From assembly GCA_026393475.1 (NCBI GenBank), contig JAPLAA010000063.1, positions 1 through 52,573 of the forward strand: DNA of 52,573 nucleotides. The letters run 5' to 3'. The notes under the pieces are model-generated. The model worked only from the letters and a program-made list of their open reading frames with translations, did no database searches and was not told the DNA's origin. Shown here piece by piece: positions 24,449 through 32,302 of this stretch (within the stretch, counting starts at the first letter, position 1; each line of letters begins with the position of its first letter). Source of the DNA: Actinomycetota bacterium (GTDB taxonomy: Bacteria > Actinomycetota > Acidimicrobiia > Acidimicrobiales > Ilumatobacteraceae). The position numbers and the translations under genes are program-made.

Positions 24449-25624
24449 ATGGGGCCACTCGAAGGTGTGAACGTCGTCGACCTGTCCGTGATGATCTCCG
24501 GTCCGCTGGCCGGGATGATGCTCGCCGATCAAGGGGCGAGCGTGATCAAGGTCGAGTCACCCGGCCTCGGCGACATCATGCGCTTCCTCGGCACGAGCAA
24601 GGGCGGGATGACCGGCATCTTCGCCAACAACAACCGCGGCAAGCGCAGCATCGTCGTCGACCTGAAGAAGCCCGAGGGCATCGAGGTCGTCCGCAAGCTC
24701 GTGGCCGATGCCGACGTGGTGATCCAGAACTTCCGGCCGGGCGCGATGGAACGCCTCGGTCTCGGCTACGAGGACGTCAAGGCGATCAACGACGACGTCA
24801 TCTACGTGAGCATCAGCGGTTTCGGCCCCGACGGCCCGTACAGCCACCGCCGCGTGTACGACAACGTGATCCAGGCAGCGTCGGGCCTCGCCTCGGTGCA
24901 GACCGACCCCGCGACGGGAACGCCCGCATTGTTCCGCACCCTGCTGTGCGACAAGATCACCTCGTACACCGCGGCGCAGGCGATCACCGCCGCACTGTTC
25001 GCCCGGGCGACGGGCAAGGCCAAGGGTCAGCACGTCGTCCTCGCGATGCTCGACGCCGCAGTGGCGTTCATGTGGCCCGACTCGGCGATGGACGCCGCCC
25101 TGCTCGACGACGACGTCAACCGCACACCCACGATCGGGTCGAACTACGCGGTCACGTCGTTGAGCGACGGTCATGTCGCGGTGAGCGCCGTGACCGATGC
25201 CGAGTTCAGGGGTCTGTTCGCCGCGTACGGCCGCCCCGACCTCGGGGACGACCCGCGTTTCTCGAGCGCTGGCGCCCGGATGCAGAACCTCGCCGACCTC
25301 ATCCCGCTGATGCGCGAGTTCGCCGAGCGCACCACGGTCGACGAGTTCATGCAGGGCGCCGAGACCCACGACGTGCCGGCATCGAAGGTGAACTCGATCG
25401 ACGACCTGCCGACCGATCCGCAGGTGGTGCACAACGAGATCTTCGTCGAGCGCCAGCACCCGCTGGCCGGCACGATCCGCGAGCCCCGGCCCGCGCCGCG
25501 CTTCTCGCAGACGCCGGCCACGGTGAGCAGCCTGGCCCCGCGCTTCGGCGAGCACAGCGACGAGATCGCCGCCGAGCTCGGCTTCGACGCCGCAACGCTC
25601 CGCGCCGCCGGCGTCATCTACTGA
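24449..25624 (+). CDS. class III (CaiB/BaiF) CoA-transferase
   Basis: A 391-residue protein. Family hallmarks in order are GVNVVDLSVMISGPLAGMML at the N-terminus, DQGASVIKVESPGLGD, NNNRGKRSIVVDLKKPEG, DVVIQNFRPGAMERLGLGY and YVSISGFGPDGPY. The catalytic Asp is probably the one in YDNVIQAASG. The enzyme transfers CoA between carboxylic acids, or acts as an alpha-methylacyl-CoA racemase-type member; the substrate is unknown. ATG 24449 aligns with the usual family start; an upstream ATG at 24410 would add 13 unrelated residues. A strong palindrome lies downstream. Confidence 0.9.
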   Translation: MGPLEGVNVVDLSVMISGPLAGMMLADQGASVIKVESPGLGDIMRFLGTSKGGMTGIFANNNRGKRSIVVDLKKPEGIEVVRKLVADADVVIQNFRPGAMERLGLGYEDVKAINDDVIYVSISGFGPDGPYSHRRVYDNVIQAASGLASVQTDPATGTPALFRTLLCDKITSYTAAQAITAALFARATGKAKGQHVVLAMLDAAVAFMWPDSAMDAALLDDDVNRTPTIGSNYAVTSLSDGHVAVSAVTDAEFRGLFAAYGRPDLGDDPRFSSAGARMQNLADLIPLMREFAERTTVDEFMQGAETHDVPASKVNSIDDLPTDPQVVHNEIFVERQHPLAGTIREPRPAPRFSQTPATVSSLAPRFGEHSDEIAAELGFDAATLRAAGVIY

Positions 25625-25652
25625 CCCGCGTCTGCTCACTTCCGCGTCACCA

Positions 25653-25678
25653 CGACGCGTTCGTGCACGAACGCGTCG
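25653..25678. promoter_or_regulatory. 26-bp perfect palindrome
   Basis: A 26-bp perfect palindrome with centre TCGTGCACGA and outer arms CGACGCGT/ACGCGTCG. A second hairpin (CACGCG-TTT-CGCGTG) follows about 20 bp later. No T tract follows. It could terminate the CoA-transferase transcript or be an operator for the malic enzyme gene. Confidence 0.5.
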
Positions 25679-25727
25679 GAGAGCCGGTCGTTCGGCACGC
25701 GTTTCGCGTGACGAATCCCCGCGCTCG

Positions 25728-25733
25728 TAGCAT
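25728..25733 (+). promoter_or_regulatory. -10 TAGCAT of malic enzyme gene
   Basis: TAGCAT ends 9 nt before ATG 25743 and is identical to the hexamer before the PEBP gene. Confidence 0.45.
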
Positions 25734-25742
25734 CGGCCCCTC

Positions 25743-27149
25743 ATGGCTACGACCCCCACCGCTGCGTTCTCCATCACCCTCGACTGCCGCCTCGACAACG
25801 TGCCCGGCACGCTCGGCAAGCTCTGCGTCGCCATCGGCGAAGCCGGCGGCAACATCGGCGCGCTCGACGGGTTCGACGTCCGCGGTCCCGAGCTGCGTCG
25901 CTGCATGGTCGTGCACTGCCGCGACGAGGCTCATCAGCTGAAGGTCGTCGAGGCCGTCCGCGGGCTGAAGGGCGTCACGCTCGTCGACTGGTGGGACCGC
26001 ACGTTCCGCATGCACGAGGGCGGCAAGATCGAGACCACCGCGCTCGCACCGGTGAACGACCGTGACGACCTGTCGATGGCGTACACGCCCGGCGTGGCCC
26101 GGGTGTGCATGGCCATCCACGACGATCCGGCGCTGTCGCACCGCTACACGATCCGCAAGAACACCGTCGCGATCGTCAGCAACGGCACCGCGGTCCTCGG
26201 CCTCGGCGACATCGGCCCCGGAGCGGCGATGCCCGTCATGGAGGGCAAGGCGATGCTCTTCAAGGAGTTCGGCGGCGTCGACGGCTTCCCTGTGTGCATC
26301 AACGCCCGCACCGCAGACGAAGTCGTCGACTTCGTGCAGCGCATCGCCCCGACGTTCGGCGGCATCAACCTCGAGGACATCAAGGCGCCCGAGTGCTTCG
26401 AGATCGAGGAGCGCCTGAAGGCGAGCCTCGACATCCCCGTGTTCCACGACGACCAGCACGGCACCGCGGTCGTCACCCTGGCCGCACTGTGGAACTCGCT
26501 GAAGATCACCGGCAAGAAGATGGAGGACCTGTCGGTCGTCATCGCCGGCATGGGCGCCGCCGGCGTGGCCATCGGCAAGATCCTCATCAATGCGGGTGTC
26601 GGCGAGATCGTCGGGTGCGACCGCACCGGCGCGGTGTACCAGGGCCGCAGCGACCTCAACGTCGCGAAGGAGTGGTTCGCCGAGCACACCAACCCGTCGC
26701 GCAAGATGGGCACGATCGGCGAGATGCTCGTGGGCGCGGACGTCTTCGTCGGCGTCAGCGGTCCCGACCTCATCACCGCGGCCGACCTGCGCAGCATGGC
26801 GAAGGACCCGATCGTGTTCGCGATGGCCAACCCGAACCCCGAGATCCGTCCGGAGGCGGCCGACGGCCTCGCCGCCGTGATGGCCACGGGCCGCAGCGAC
26901 TATCCGAACCAGATCAACAACGTGCTCGCGTTCCCAGGCCTGTTCCGTGGCGCGCTCGACGTGAACGCCACGGACATCACCGAGAACATGAAGCTCGCCG
27001 CGGCCATCGCGATCGCCGAATCGGTCACCGACGCCGAGCTGTCGCCGGCGTTCGTGGTGCCCAGCGTGTTCGACCGCAGCGTCGTCGAGCGCGTGGCCCC
27101 TGCCGTGAGCCAGGCCGCGATCGCCGACGGCGTCACCCGCCTCGCCTGA
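25743..27149 (+). CDS. malic enzyme with N-terminal ACT domain
   Basis: A 468-residue protein. The ACT domain (about 8-82; DNVPGTLGKLCVAIGEAGGN) is followed by the bacterial malic enzyme core. Tyr is in MAYTPGVARVC, the Lys/metal region is in EDIKAPECFEIEERL and VFHDDQHGTA, and the NAD(P) domain has IAGMGAAGVAIGKIL. It decarboxylates malate to pyruvate with reduction of NAD(P), linking the TCA cycle to pyruvate or NADPH supply. The ACT domain suggests allosteric control by an amino acid. Cofactor preference cannot be decided here. It is a single-gene unit with its own promoter. Confidence 0.92.
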   Translation: MATTPTAAFSITLDCRLDNVPGTLGKLCVAIGEAGGNIGALDGFDVRGPELRRCMVVHCRDEAHQLKVVEAVRGLKGVTLVDWWDRTFRMHEGGKIETTALAPVNDRDDLSMAYTPGVARVCMAIHDDPALSHRYTIRKNTVAIVSNGTAVLGLGDIGPGAAMPVMEGKAMLFKEFGGVDGFPVCINARTADEVVDFVQRIAPTFGGINLEDIKAPECFEIEERLKASLDIPVFHDDQHGTAVVTLAALWNSLKITGKKMEDLSVVIAGMGAAGVAIGKILINAGVGEIVGCDRTGAVYQGRSDLNVAKEWFAEHTNPSRKMGTIGEMLVGADVFVGVSGPDLITAADLRSMAKDPIVFAMANPNPEIRPEAADGLAAVMATGRSDYPNQINNVLAFPGLFRGALDVNATDITENMKLAAAIAIAESVTDAELSPAFVVPSVFDRSVVERVAPAVSQAAIADGVTRLA

Positions 27150-27212
27150 CGCGCGATCGATCGCTGGGGCCCGCATGACGCGCCTCCGCGCCCACACTCG
27201 ATCCCGGTTCCG

Positions 27213-27235
27213 TCGCGTGTGATCGCCCAGGCCCG
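27213..27235 (+). repeat. left copy of 23-bp inverted repeat
   Basis: This 23-bp sequence (core GTGTGATCGCCCAGG) is perfectly matched in inverted orientation at 34336-34358. The two copies bracket both sigma/sensor modules and the Wzy-TPR gene. The left copy is about 50 bp before the sigma factor start and has no pairing arm nearby. Confidence 0.7.
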
Positions 27236-27286
27236 TCCCGCGTGCCATCGAGATCAAACGCCGCGAACAGCGCGGAACCGAATGGC

Positions 27287-27886
27287 ATGCTCGGGCGTCT
27301 GTGTGACGTGGATCCGACCAGCGAGGCAACCGACGCCGACGAGGTGATCCACCTCGAACACGTCCTCGACGCCGACGGCACACCCTCCGCGCCGTCGCCG
27401 CTCGAGGGCTTCGAGGCGTTCTACGCACGAGAGCGCAGCGCAATCGGCCGGGCACTCGCGATCACGCTCCGCGACGAGGCCCTCGCCGCCGACGCGCTCG
27501 ACGAGGCGATGGCGCGCGCGTACCAGCGGTGGGACGAGGTGAGCCGGTACGCGAACCCGACGGGCTGGGTGTACCGGGTGGGCCTCAACTGGGCGCGATC
27601 GGTCGTGCGCAAACTCACGCGCCCGGGCCGAGCACCCCGCGCGTTCGAACTGGTGTCGTCCGCGCCGACGTTCGACGCCGACATCGACCGGGCGCTGCGC
27701 TCGCTGTCGGTCGATCAGCGAGCGGTCGTGGTCTGCCGGTTCTTCATCGGCTACTCGGAGGCGGAGACCGCCCTCGTGCTCGGCATCCGGCCGGGCACCG
27801 TGAAGAGCCGACTCAGCCGAGCGCTCGACGCCCTCCGGTCGTCCACCCTGATCGACCCCACGGCCACCAGGGAGGTGACCCGATGA
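27287..27886 (+). CDS. ECF sigma factor (SigE-like), module 1
   Basis: A 199-residue protein. An acidic N-terminal extension of about 40 residues is followed by region 2 (FEAFYARERSAIGRALAI, DEAMARAYQRWDEV, GWVYRVGLNWARS) and region 4 (LSVDQRAVVVCRFFIGYSEA with the recognition helix IRPGTVKSRLSRALDALR). No region 3 is present, as expected for ECF factors. The start is uncertain: ATG 27287 has GGAA upstream; GTG 27308 and ATG 27242 are alternatives. The stop overlaps the sensor start (ATGA), so it is coupled to a membrane partner that probably regulates it. It is closely related to the factor at 31679. Confidence 0.85.
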   Translation: MLGRLCDVDPTSEATDADEVIHLEHVLDADGTPSAPSPLEGFEAFYARERSAIGRALAITLRDEALAADALDEAMARAYQRWDEVSRYANPTGWVYRVGLNWARSVVRKLTRPGRAPRAFELVSSAPTFDADIDRALRSLSVDQRAVVVCRFFIGYSEAETALVLGIRPGTVKSRLSRALDALRSSTLIDPTATREVTR

Positions 27887-29805
27887 GTGACACGATCGAC
27901 GAACTGGTCGACGACCCCATGCTCCGCCACCGCCTCGAGCGCCATCTCGCATCCTTAGCCCACGACACAACGCTGCGGCCCTCACCGCTCAGCGGGATCC
28001 GTGCCAGGGCAGCACGACGTCGCCGACGCCACCGCATCGCTGGCGTCGTCGCAGCATCGACCCTCAGTGCCCTCGCCATCGTCGCGGCGTTCTCTGCTTC
28101 GTCATCACCTCCCGCGATCACGCCGGCTGACATCCCTCCCGGGCTCGAGAACACGACCGGCGAGACGTCGACGACCGCTGCTTCGATCAACTCGACGGAT
28201 TCAGTCGTGTCCCAAGTCGATGGCGACGGTCCCCCGACGACCCCGCCGGCAACGGTTGCCGGCGTACTCGGATCCAGCGCGCAGACCTGGCGGTCGGCCG
28301 CACCCGATCAGGCTTCGGCAGCGGTCATCGGTCAGGTGTACGCCGCCACAGGCATGCGTTCCGGTCACGTCCTCTGGACGACACTGGAGCAGAGCCCTCG
28401 AGGTTTCACATCGGAGGTGAGCATCTCGTCCGACGGCGAGAGATGGGCGCCCGTTGCGACGTCTCCCGGTCTCGCGGTGATCGGCGGTACCGAACGTGAC
28501 GGCACCCTCGTCCTCGTCGGATACGCCCCCGAGGAGGACCCTGCTGCCGGTGCCGTGCTTGCGACCACGTCCATTGATGGCGGTCGAACGTGGCAGAGGA
28601 TTCCTCTCGGCTACGACCTCAGCGCAGCGTGGGAATCGGGCGTGATGAACGTGAGCCTCATGGCGAGTGAGGTGGACGTTCGGGAGGGCGTCATCGTCGT
28701 CTCGATCGAACCGCGAGCGAATCTGGCCATCGACGCCATCGCCGGCGACGGCACCATGATGAACGGCTACGTGATCGAGGACGATGGCATCGCCTTGCTC
28801 GCTCCGTGCGAGCCGACCGCCGGACGATGCTTCTCAGGCCCGGCACCGGACAGCAGTGGACGTGAGATCGAGCGCATCTTGACCTGGGAGGAGGCCGGCC
28901 TCGACGAACGCGAGCGTTCGTACCTCGACGATGAACCATTCCTCGTCCGGATCGAGGATGGACGTGCCGAGCGGGTGTTCGACCTCCCGTCGACCTACCC
29001 AGGTGGCACACGCCTCGGCCACGGCGAGCGCGGATTCCTCGCACTCGTGCAGACATACCCCGAGCAGGCCCCTGGGACGGTCCCTGCTGCCTCGTTGTTC
29101 TCGAGCACCGACGGCCGAAGCTGGACCCTCCTCGGTCAACCGCCCGCGCAGGCCGGCGCGGTCGGATTCGTGAACGGCATGGTCGTCGTTGCAGGCCCGA
29201 GCCTCGACACAGGATCCATCATCGTCCTGGCCAGCGCTGACGGGACGGACTGGCAACGGATCGAGCCGCCGGTGCAGGGCGCCGGGACATGGGAACCGAC
29301 CCCCTACGGCGCTGCGATCGCGGACGGGAGAATCGCCCTCCTCCTGGCGCGTCATATGGATCCGCGATTGGTCCGCCAGGTCGAGAACGGGGTGGTCCTC
29401 GAGGCTGAGGATGGGATGGGCGACTCAGTCGTCTACGACGAAGCGACCGGTGAGGTGCTGGGCGGCTGGACGTCCGCTGGCGGCTACACGGGCCGGGTCA
29501 GGAAGGGCGAGGAGGCCAGCATGGTGGTGACGGACGAATCGGGCGCGGTAATCGCCGAGTTCACCCTCGATGAGGCGATGCAGGCGATGCAGGCCCAGAT
29601 GACGGCGAGGGAGACCGAGATGAGCGTCGTGGTGTCGAACGACGTGTGGACATGGTCGTGGACATCCTTGAACGACCTGGTGGACGAACCGTTGGCGGGG
29701 GCCGAGTTCATCCTCATGACCCACGACGGCATCGTGGTCCCGGCCCAGGTCGCACTCGATCCCGACTTCGCCACCACAGACGGTCGGATCTTCGTCGCCT
29801 CCTGA
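27883..29805 (+). CDS. membrane-anchored sensor / putative anti-sigma partner, module 1
   Basis: A 640-residue protein. The cytoplasmic segment (1-50) has helices but no HxxxCxxC zinc motif. An Arg-rich stop precedes one TM segment (about 51-71) and a Ser/Thr/Pro linker, then a large extracytoplasmic part (about 125-640). That part has Asp-box-like repeats (SSDGERWAPV, SIDGGRTWQRI, STDGRSWTLL, SADGTDWQRI) typical of BNR/sialidase propellers, and a C-terminal region with DEATGEVL. GGGAGGTG is the ribosome site. It is paralogous along its length to the protein at 32302 (both share TW.E.G..ER before the mid-domain). An anti-sigma role is inferred from coupling and topology. Confidence 0.75.
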   Translation: MSDTIDELVDDPMLRHRLERHLASLAHDTTLRPSPLSGIRARAARRRRRHRIAGVVAASTLSALAIVAAFSASSSPPAITPADIPPGLENTTGETSTTAASINSTDSVVSQVDGDGPPTTPPATVAGVLGSSAQTWRSAAPDQASAAVIGQVYAATGMRSGHVLWTTLEQSPRGFTSEVSISSDGERWAPVATSPGLAVIGGTERDGTLVLVGYAPEEDPAAGAVLATTSIDGGRTWQRIPLGYDLSAAWESGVMNVSLMASEVDVREGVIVVSIEPRANLAIDAIAGDGTMMNGYVIEDDGIALLAPCEPTAGRCFSGPAPDSSGREIERILTWEEAGLDERERSYLDDEPFLVRIEDGRAERVFDLPSTYPGGTRLGHGERGFLALVQTYPEQAPGTVPAASLFSSTDGRSWTLLGQPPAQAGAVGFVNGMVVVAGPSLDTGSIIVLASADGTDWQRIEPPVQGAGTWEPTPYGAAIADGRIALLLARHMDPRLVRQVENGVVLEAEDGMGDSVVYDEATGEVLGGWTSAGGYTGRVRKGEEASMVVTDESGAVIAEFTLDEAMQAMQAQMTARETEMSVVVSNDVWTWSWTSLNDLVDEPLAGAEFILMTHDGIVVPAQVALDPDFATTDGRIFVAS

Positions 29806-29867
29806 CCATCGAGTCCAGCCCTTCTCGGGACCTTGCCTCGAGGAACCATGCGCAGCCGCGCACGACC

Positions 29868-29888
29868 GCGCTGCGCTGCGCTGCGCTG
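29868..29888 (+). repeat. pentanucleotide (GCGCT/CTGCG) tandem repeat
   Basis: About four tandem copies of CTGCG lie in the 116-bp gap before the Wzy-TPR gene, immediately upstream of its promoter-like TACGGT. Copy number could vary by slippage. Confidence 0.5.
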
Positions 29889-29907
29889 ACGGAGGGAACC
29901 GAACTCG

Positions 29908-29913
29908 TACGGT
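29908..29913 (+). promoter_or_regulatory. -10 TACGGT of Wzy-TPR gene
   Basis: TACGGT ends 8 nt before ATG 29922, matching the leaderless pattern. It would drive the Wzy-TPR, sigma 2 and sensor 2 operon. Confidence 0.35.
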
Positions 29914-29921
29914 GGGCGTGC

Positions 29922-31679
29922 ATGGGGGTGCGCTGGATTCCGTTCACCCTGGGGGCGATGGTCGTCGCGGCCGTCCTCGCGGTGGACCCGGCCGGGCTGA
30001 GCCCGTTCGGTCCCGCCCGGTGGTGGCTCGTCTCCACCCTCGGCCTCGTCGGTAGCGGACTCGGGCTCCGAACCGCACGCACGAACCTCGACCGGCGCTC
30101 GACCTGGTGCTGGGGTGCACTCCTCGCACTGTTCGGCGTGTCTGCGCTCGTGAACGGCGACGTCGCCGTCTCGGTGCTCGGCCATCCGGTCCGCCACCTC
30201 GGGCTCGTCGCCTGGGTGCTGTTCGCACTGCTGTTCGCCGCCGGACAACAGTTGACCGCCGACGTCGATCGACGGATCGTCCTGCGATCGACCGTGATCG
30301 CCGCGCTCGGCCTCGGTGCGTGGACCGTGTGGGAGCTCTTGGTCGGGCCGCCGGTCGCGCTCGCGACCGACAGCGACCGGCTGGTCGGCCCCTTCGGCTC
30401 GGCCGCGATCCTCGGCGCTGCCTGCTGCTTGCTCCTGCCCGTGTGCGCCGCGCTCGCCGTCGACGCCACGGAGCGCCGAGGTTGGCGGATCGCGTCGTCG
30501 GTCGGCGCTGCGACCACGACGCTGGCGCTGCTCGGGTCGGGCACGCGGGCCGCGTGGATCGGCATCGGGGCAGCAGCGGTCGTCCTCGTCGCGGTCCGCC
30601 GACCGAGTCGGCGCGTGCTGCTGGCCGGCGCAGGGCTCGCGGTCGTCGCACTGATCGTCTCAGCACCTCGACTCGATGACGTCGTGCAGCGTTCCAACGG
30701 CGCTGCGTCCCGTCTCGACGAATGGACCGTCGCGGCGCGCATCATCGGCGATCATCCGGTACTCGGCGTCGGTCTCGAGGGCTATCGCATCGCGGCGATC
30801 GGCGCCGTCGACGCCGACTATGAACGCAGCTACGGCCGCGACCGAGTGCTCCCCGACCGCGCCCACAGCGGGCCCCTCGACGTGGCCGCCACCGGCGGGC
30901 TGCTCGCCGGCGGCCTGTACCTGCTCCTCGTCGGCGGGTCTGTGCTGGTCGCCCTGCGCGCCATCCGTCGTGGCACGCCGGCCACCATCGGGGTCGCCGT
31001 CGCCGTGATCGCCTACGCGGTCCAGCAACTCCTGCTCTTCCCGCTGGCCGAGCTCGATCCGGTGTGGTGGCTCTTCGCCGGGATGCTGATCGCCTCGACG
31101 CCGAGCGATGCCGAGCACGAGCCGCGACGATGGACGAGAGCAGCGGGGCTCGCAGCCCTCGCGCTGGCACCCGTGGCTCTGGTCGCCGGCGTGCTCGACG
31201 TAGCGGCCGACCGACTCTCCGAGCGATCGCTCGCGGCGCACGACCTCGACGATGCGATCGCGTCCGCTGAACGCGCCGTCGACCTACGCCCCGACGACCT
31301 CCGGTACCGCTCGGTCGCCATCGAACTCCATCGCGAGCGGGGCTCGCTGGCCGACATCGACCTCGCGCTCGAACACGCCGACGCCGCCCTCCGCTGGTCG
31401 CCAGACGACCCGATCGCGCTCGACGCGTTTGCCACGCTGCTGCTCGACCGCTCGGCGATCACGGGAACGGCGGCCGACGTCGACGCCGCGCTCGACGCGT
31501 GGCGATCTCTCGTCGAGCGCGACCCGGTGCGGACCCGATGGCTCGTGCAGCTGGGGCGCGCCGCGTCGCTCGCCGACCGCATCGACGAGGCGCACGCAGC
31601 GTTGACAGCTGCCGCTGAGCTGCGGCCCGACGATGCATCGATCGCCACGCTGCTGGCCGAGCTCGAGGCGCGACGGTGA
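29922..31679 (+). CDS. O-antigen ligase (Wzy_C)-like membrane protein with C-terminal TPR
   Basis: A 585-residue protein. About ten membrane segments cover residues 5-415. The Wzy_C loop contains RLDEWTVAARIIGDHPVLGVGLEGY, the hPllGvG motif of WaaL/PglL-type ligases and Wzy polymerases, followed by DRAHSGPLDVAATGGL, whose His is the usual periplasmic catalytic candidate. A final TM is followed by three or four TPR-like repeats (about 440-585; AVDLRPDDLRYRSVA, HADAALRWSPDDP, AAELRPDDASIA). It probably joins or transfers surface polysaccharide. The stop overlaps the start of sigma factor 2, so surface-glycan work and sigma signalling are physically coupled. Confidence 0.82.
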   Translation: MGVRWIPFTLGAMVVAAVLAVDPAGLSPFGPARWWLVSTLGLVGSGLGLRTARTNLDRRSTWCWGALLALFGVSALVNGDVAVSVLGHPVRHLGLVAWVLFALLFAAGQQLTADVDRRIVLRSTVIAALGLGAWTVWELLVGPPVALATDSDRLVGPFGSAAILGAACCLLLPVCAALAVDATERRGWRIASSVGAATTTLALLGSGTRAAWIGIGAAAVVLVAVRRPSRRVLLAGAGLAVVALIVSAPRLDDVVQRSNGAASRLDEWTVAARIIGDHPVLGVGLEGYRIAAIGAVDADYERSYGRDRVLPDRAHSGPLDVAATGGLLAGGLYLLLVGGSVLVALRAIRRGTPATIGVAVAVIAYAVQQLLLFPLAELDPVWWLFAGMLIASTPSDAEHEPRRWTRAAGLAALALAPVALVAGVLDVAADRLSERSLAAHDLDDAIASAERAVDLRPDDLRYRSVAIELHRERGSLADIDLALEHADAALRWSPDDPIALDAFATLLLDRSAITGTAADVDAALDAWRSLVERDPVRTRWLVQLGRAASLADRIDEAHAALTAAAELRPDDASIATLLAELEARR

Positions 31680-32302
31680 TGGAACCGAATCCGCCCGATG
31701 GGTGTGTACCGGACGTGGACTTCACGATCGATGCTGCGAACCCGCCCGGCACCCCGGGCTCGGTCGCTCGAGACGCCATCGTCGACGCCATCGAAGAAGA
31801 CGACGTGCGAACACGGTTCGCCAGCTTCGAGGACTTCTATCTCTCGAGCCGCGCGTCGGTCGGTCGAGCGCTCGCCCTCACCCTGCGCGACGACGACCTC
31901 GCCCGCGAGGCGATCGACGAAGCGATGGCCCGCGCCTACCAACGCTGGTCGCACGTCGGTCAGCTCGACAACCCCGGCGGCTGGGTCTACCGGGTCGGCC
32001 TCAACTGGAGCCGCTCGGTCATCCGCCGGATGCGCCGCAACCCGCCGATCTGGATCGCCCAACCGGGCGACGCGCCGGCCACGGCACCCGCCGATCCGTC
32101 GATCGACGCCGCGCTCGACACCTTGAGCGTCGACCATCGAGCCGTGGTCGTCTGCCGGCTGCTGCTCGGCCTCAGCGAGCAGCAGACCGCCGACGTACTC
32201 GGCCTGCGCCCCGGCACCGTCAAGAGCCGTCTCGCCCGCGCGCTCGATCGCCTCCAACCACTACTCGCTCCCCTGCACACATCCCCCGAGGAGAACCGCT
32301 GA
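31679..32302 (+). CDS. ECF sigma factor (SigE-like), module 2
   Basis: A 207-residue protein from ATG 31679 (TGATG overlap with the Wzy stop; GTG 31676 is equally possible). An acidic N-terminal extension precedes region 2 (FEDFYLSSRASVGRALALTL, AIDEAMARAYQRWSHV, GWVYRVGLNWSRS) and region 4 (LSVDHRAVVVCRLLLGLSEQ, LRPGTVKSRLARALDRLQ). It shares most core residues with the factor at 27287, including AMARAYQRW and VYRVGLNW, and is clearly a paralog. The stop overlaps the sensor start (TGATGA). The pair is in one operon with the Wzy-TPR gene. Confidence 0.87.
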   Translation: MEPNPPDGCVPDVDFTIDAANPPGTPGSVARDAIVDAIEEDDVRTRFASFEDFYLSSRASVGRALALTLRDDDLAREAIDEAMARAYQRWSHVGQLDNPGGWVYRVGLNWSRSVIRRMRRNPPIWIAQPGDAPATAPADPSIDAALDTLSVDHRAVVVCRLLLGLSEQQTADVLGLRPGTVKSRLARALDRLQPLLAPLHTSPEENR

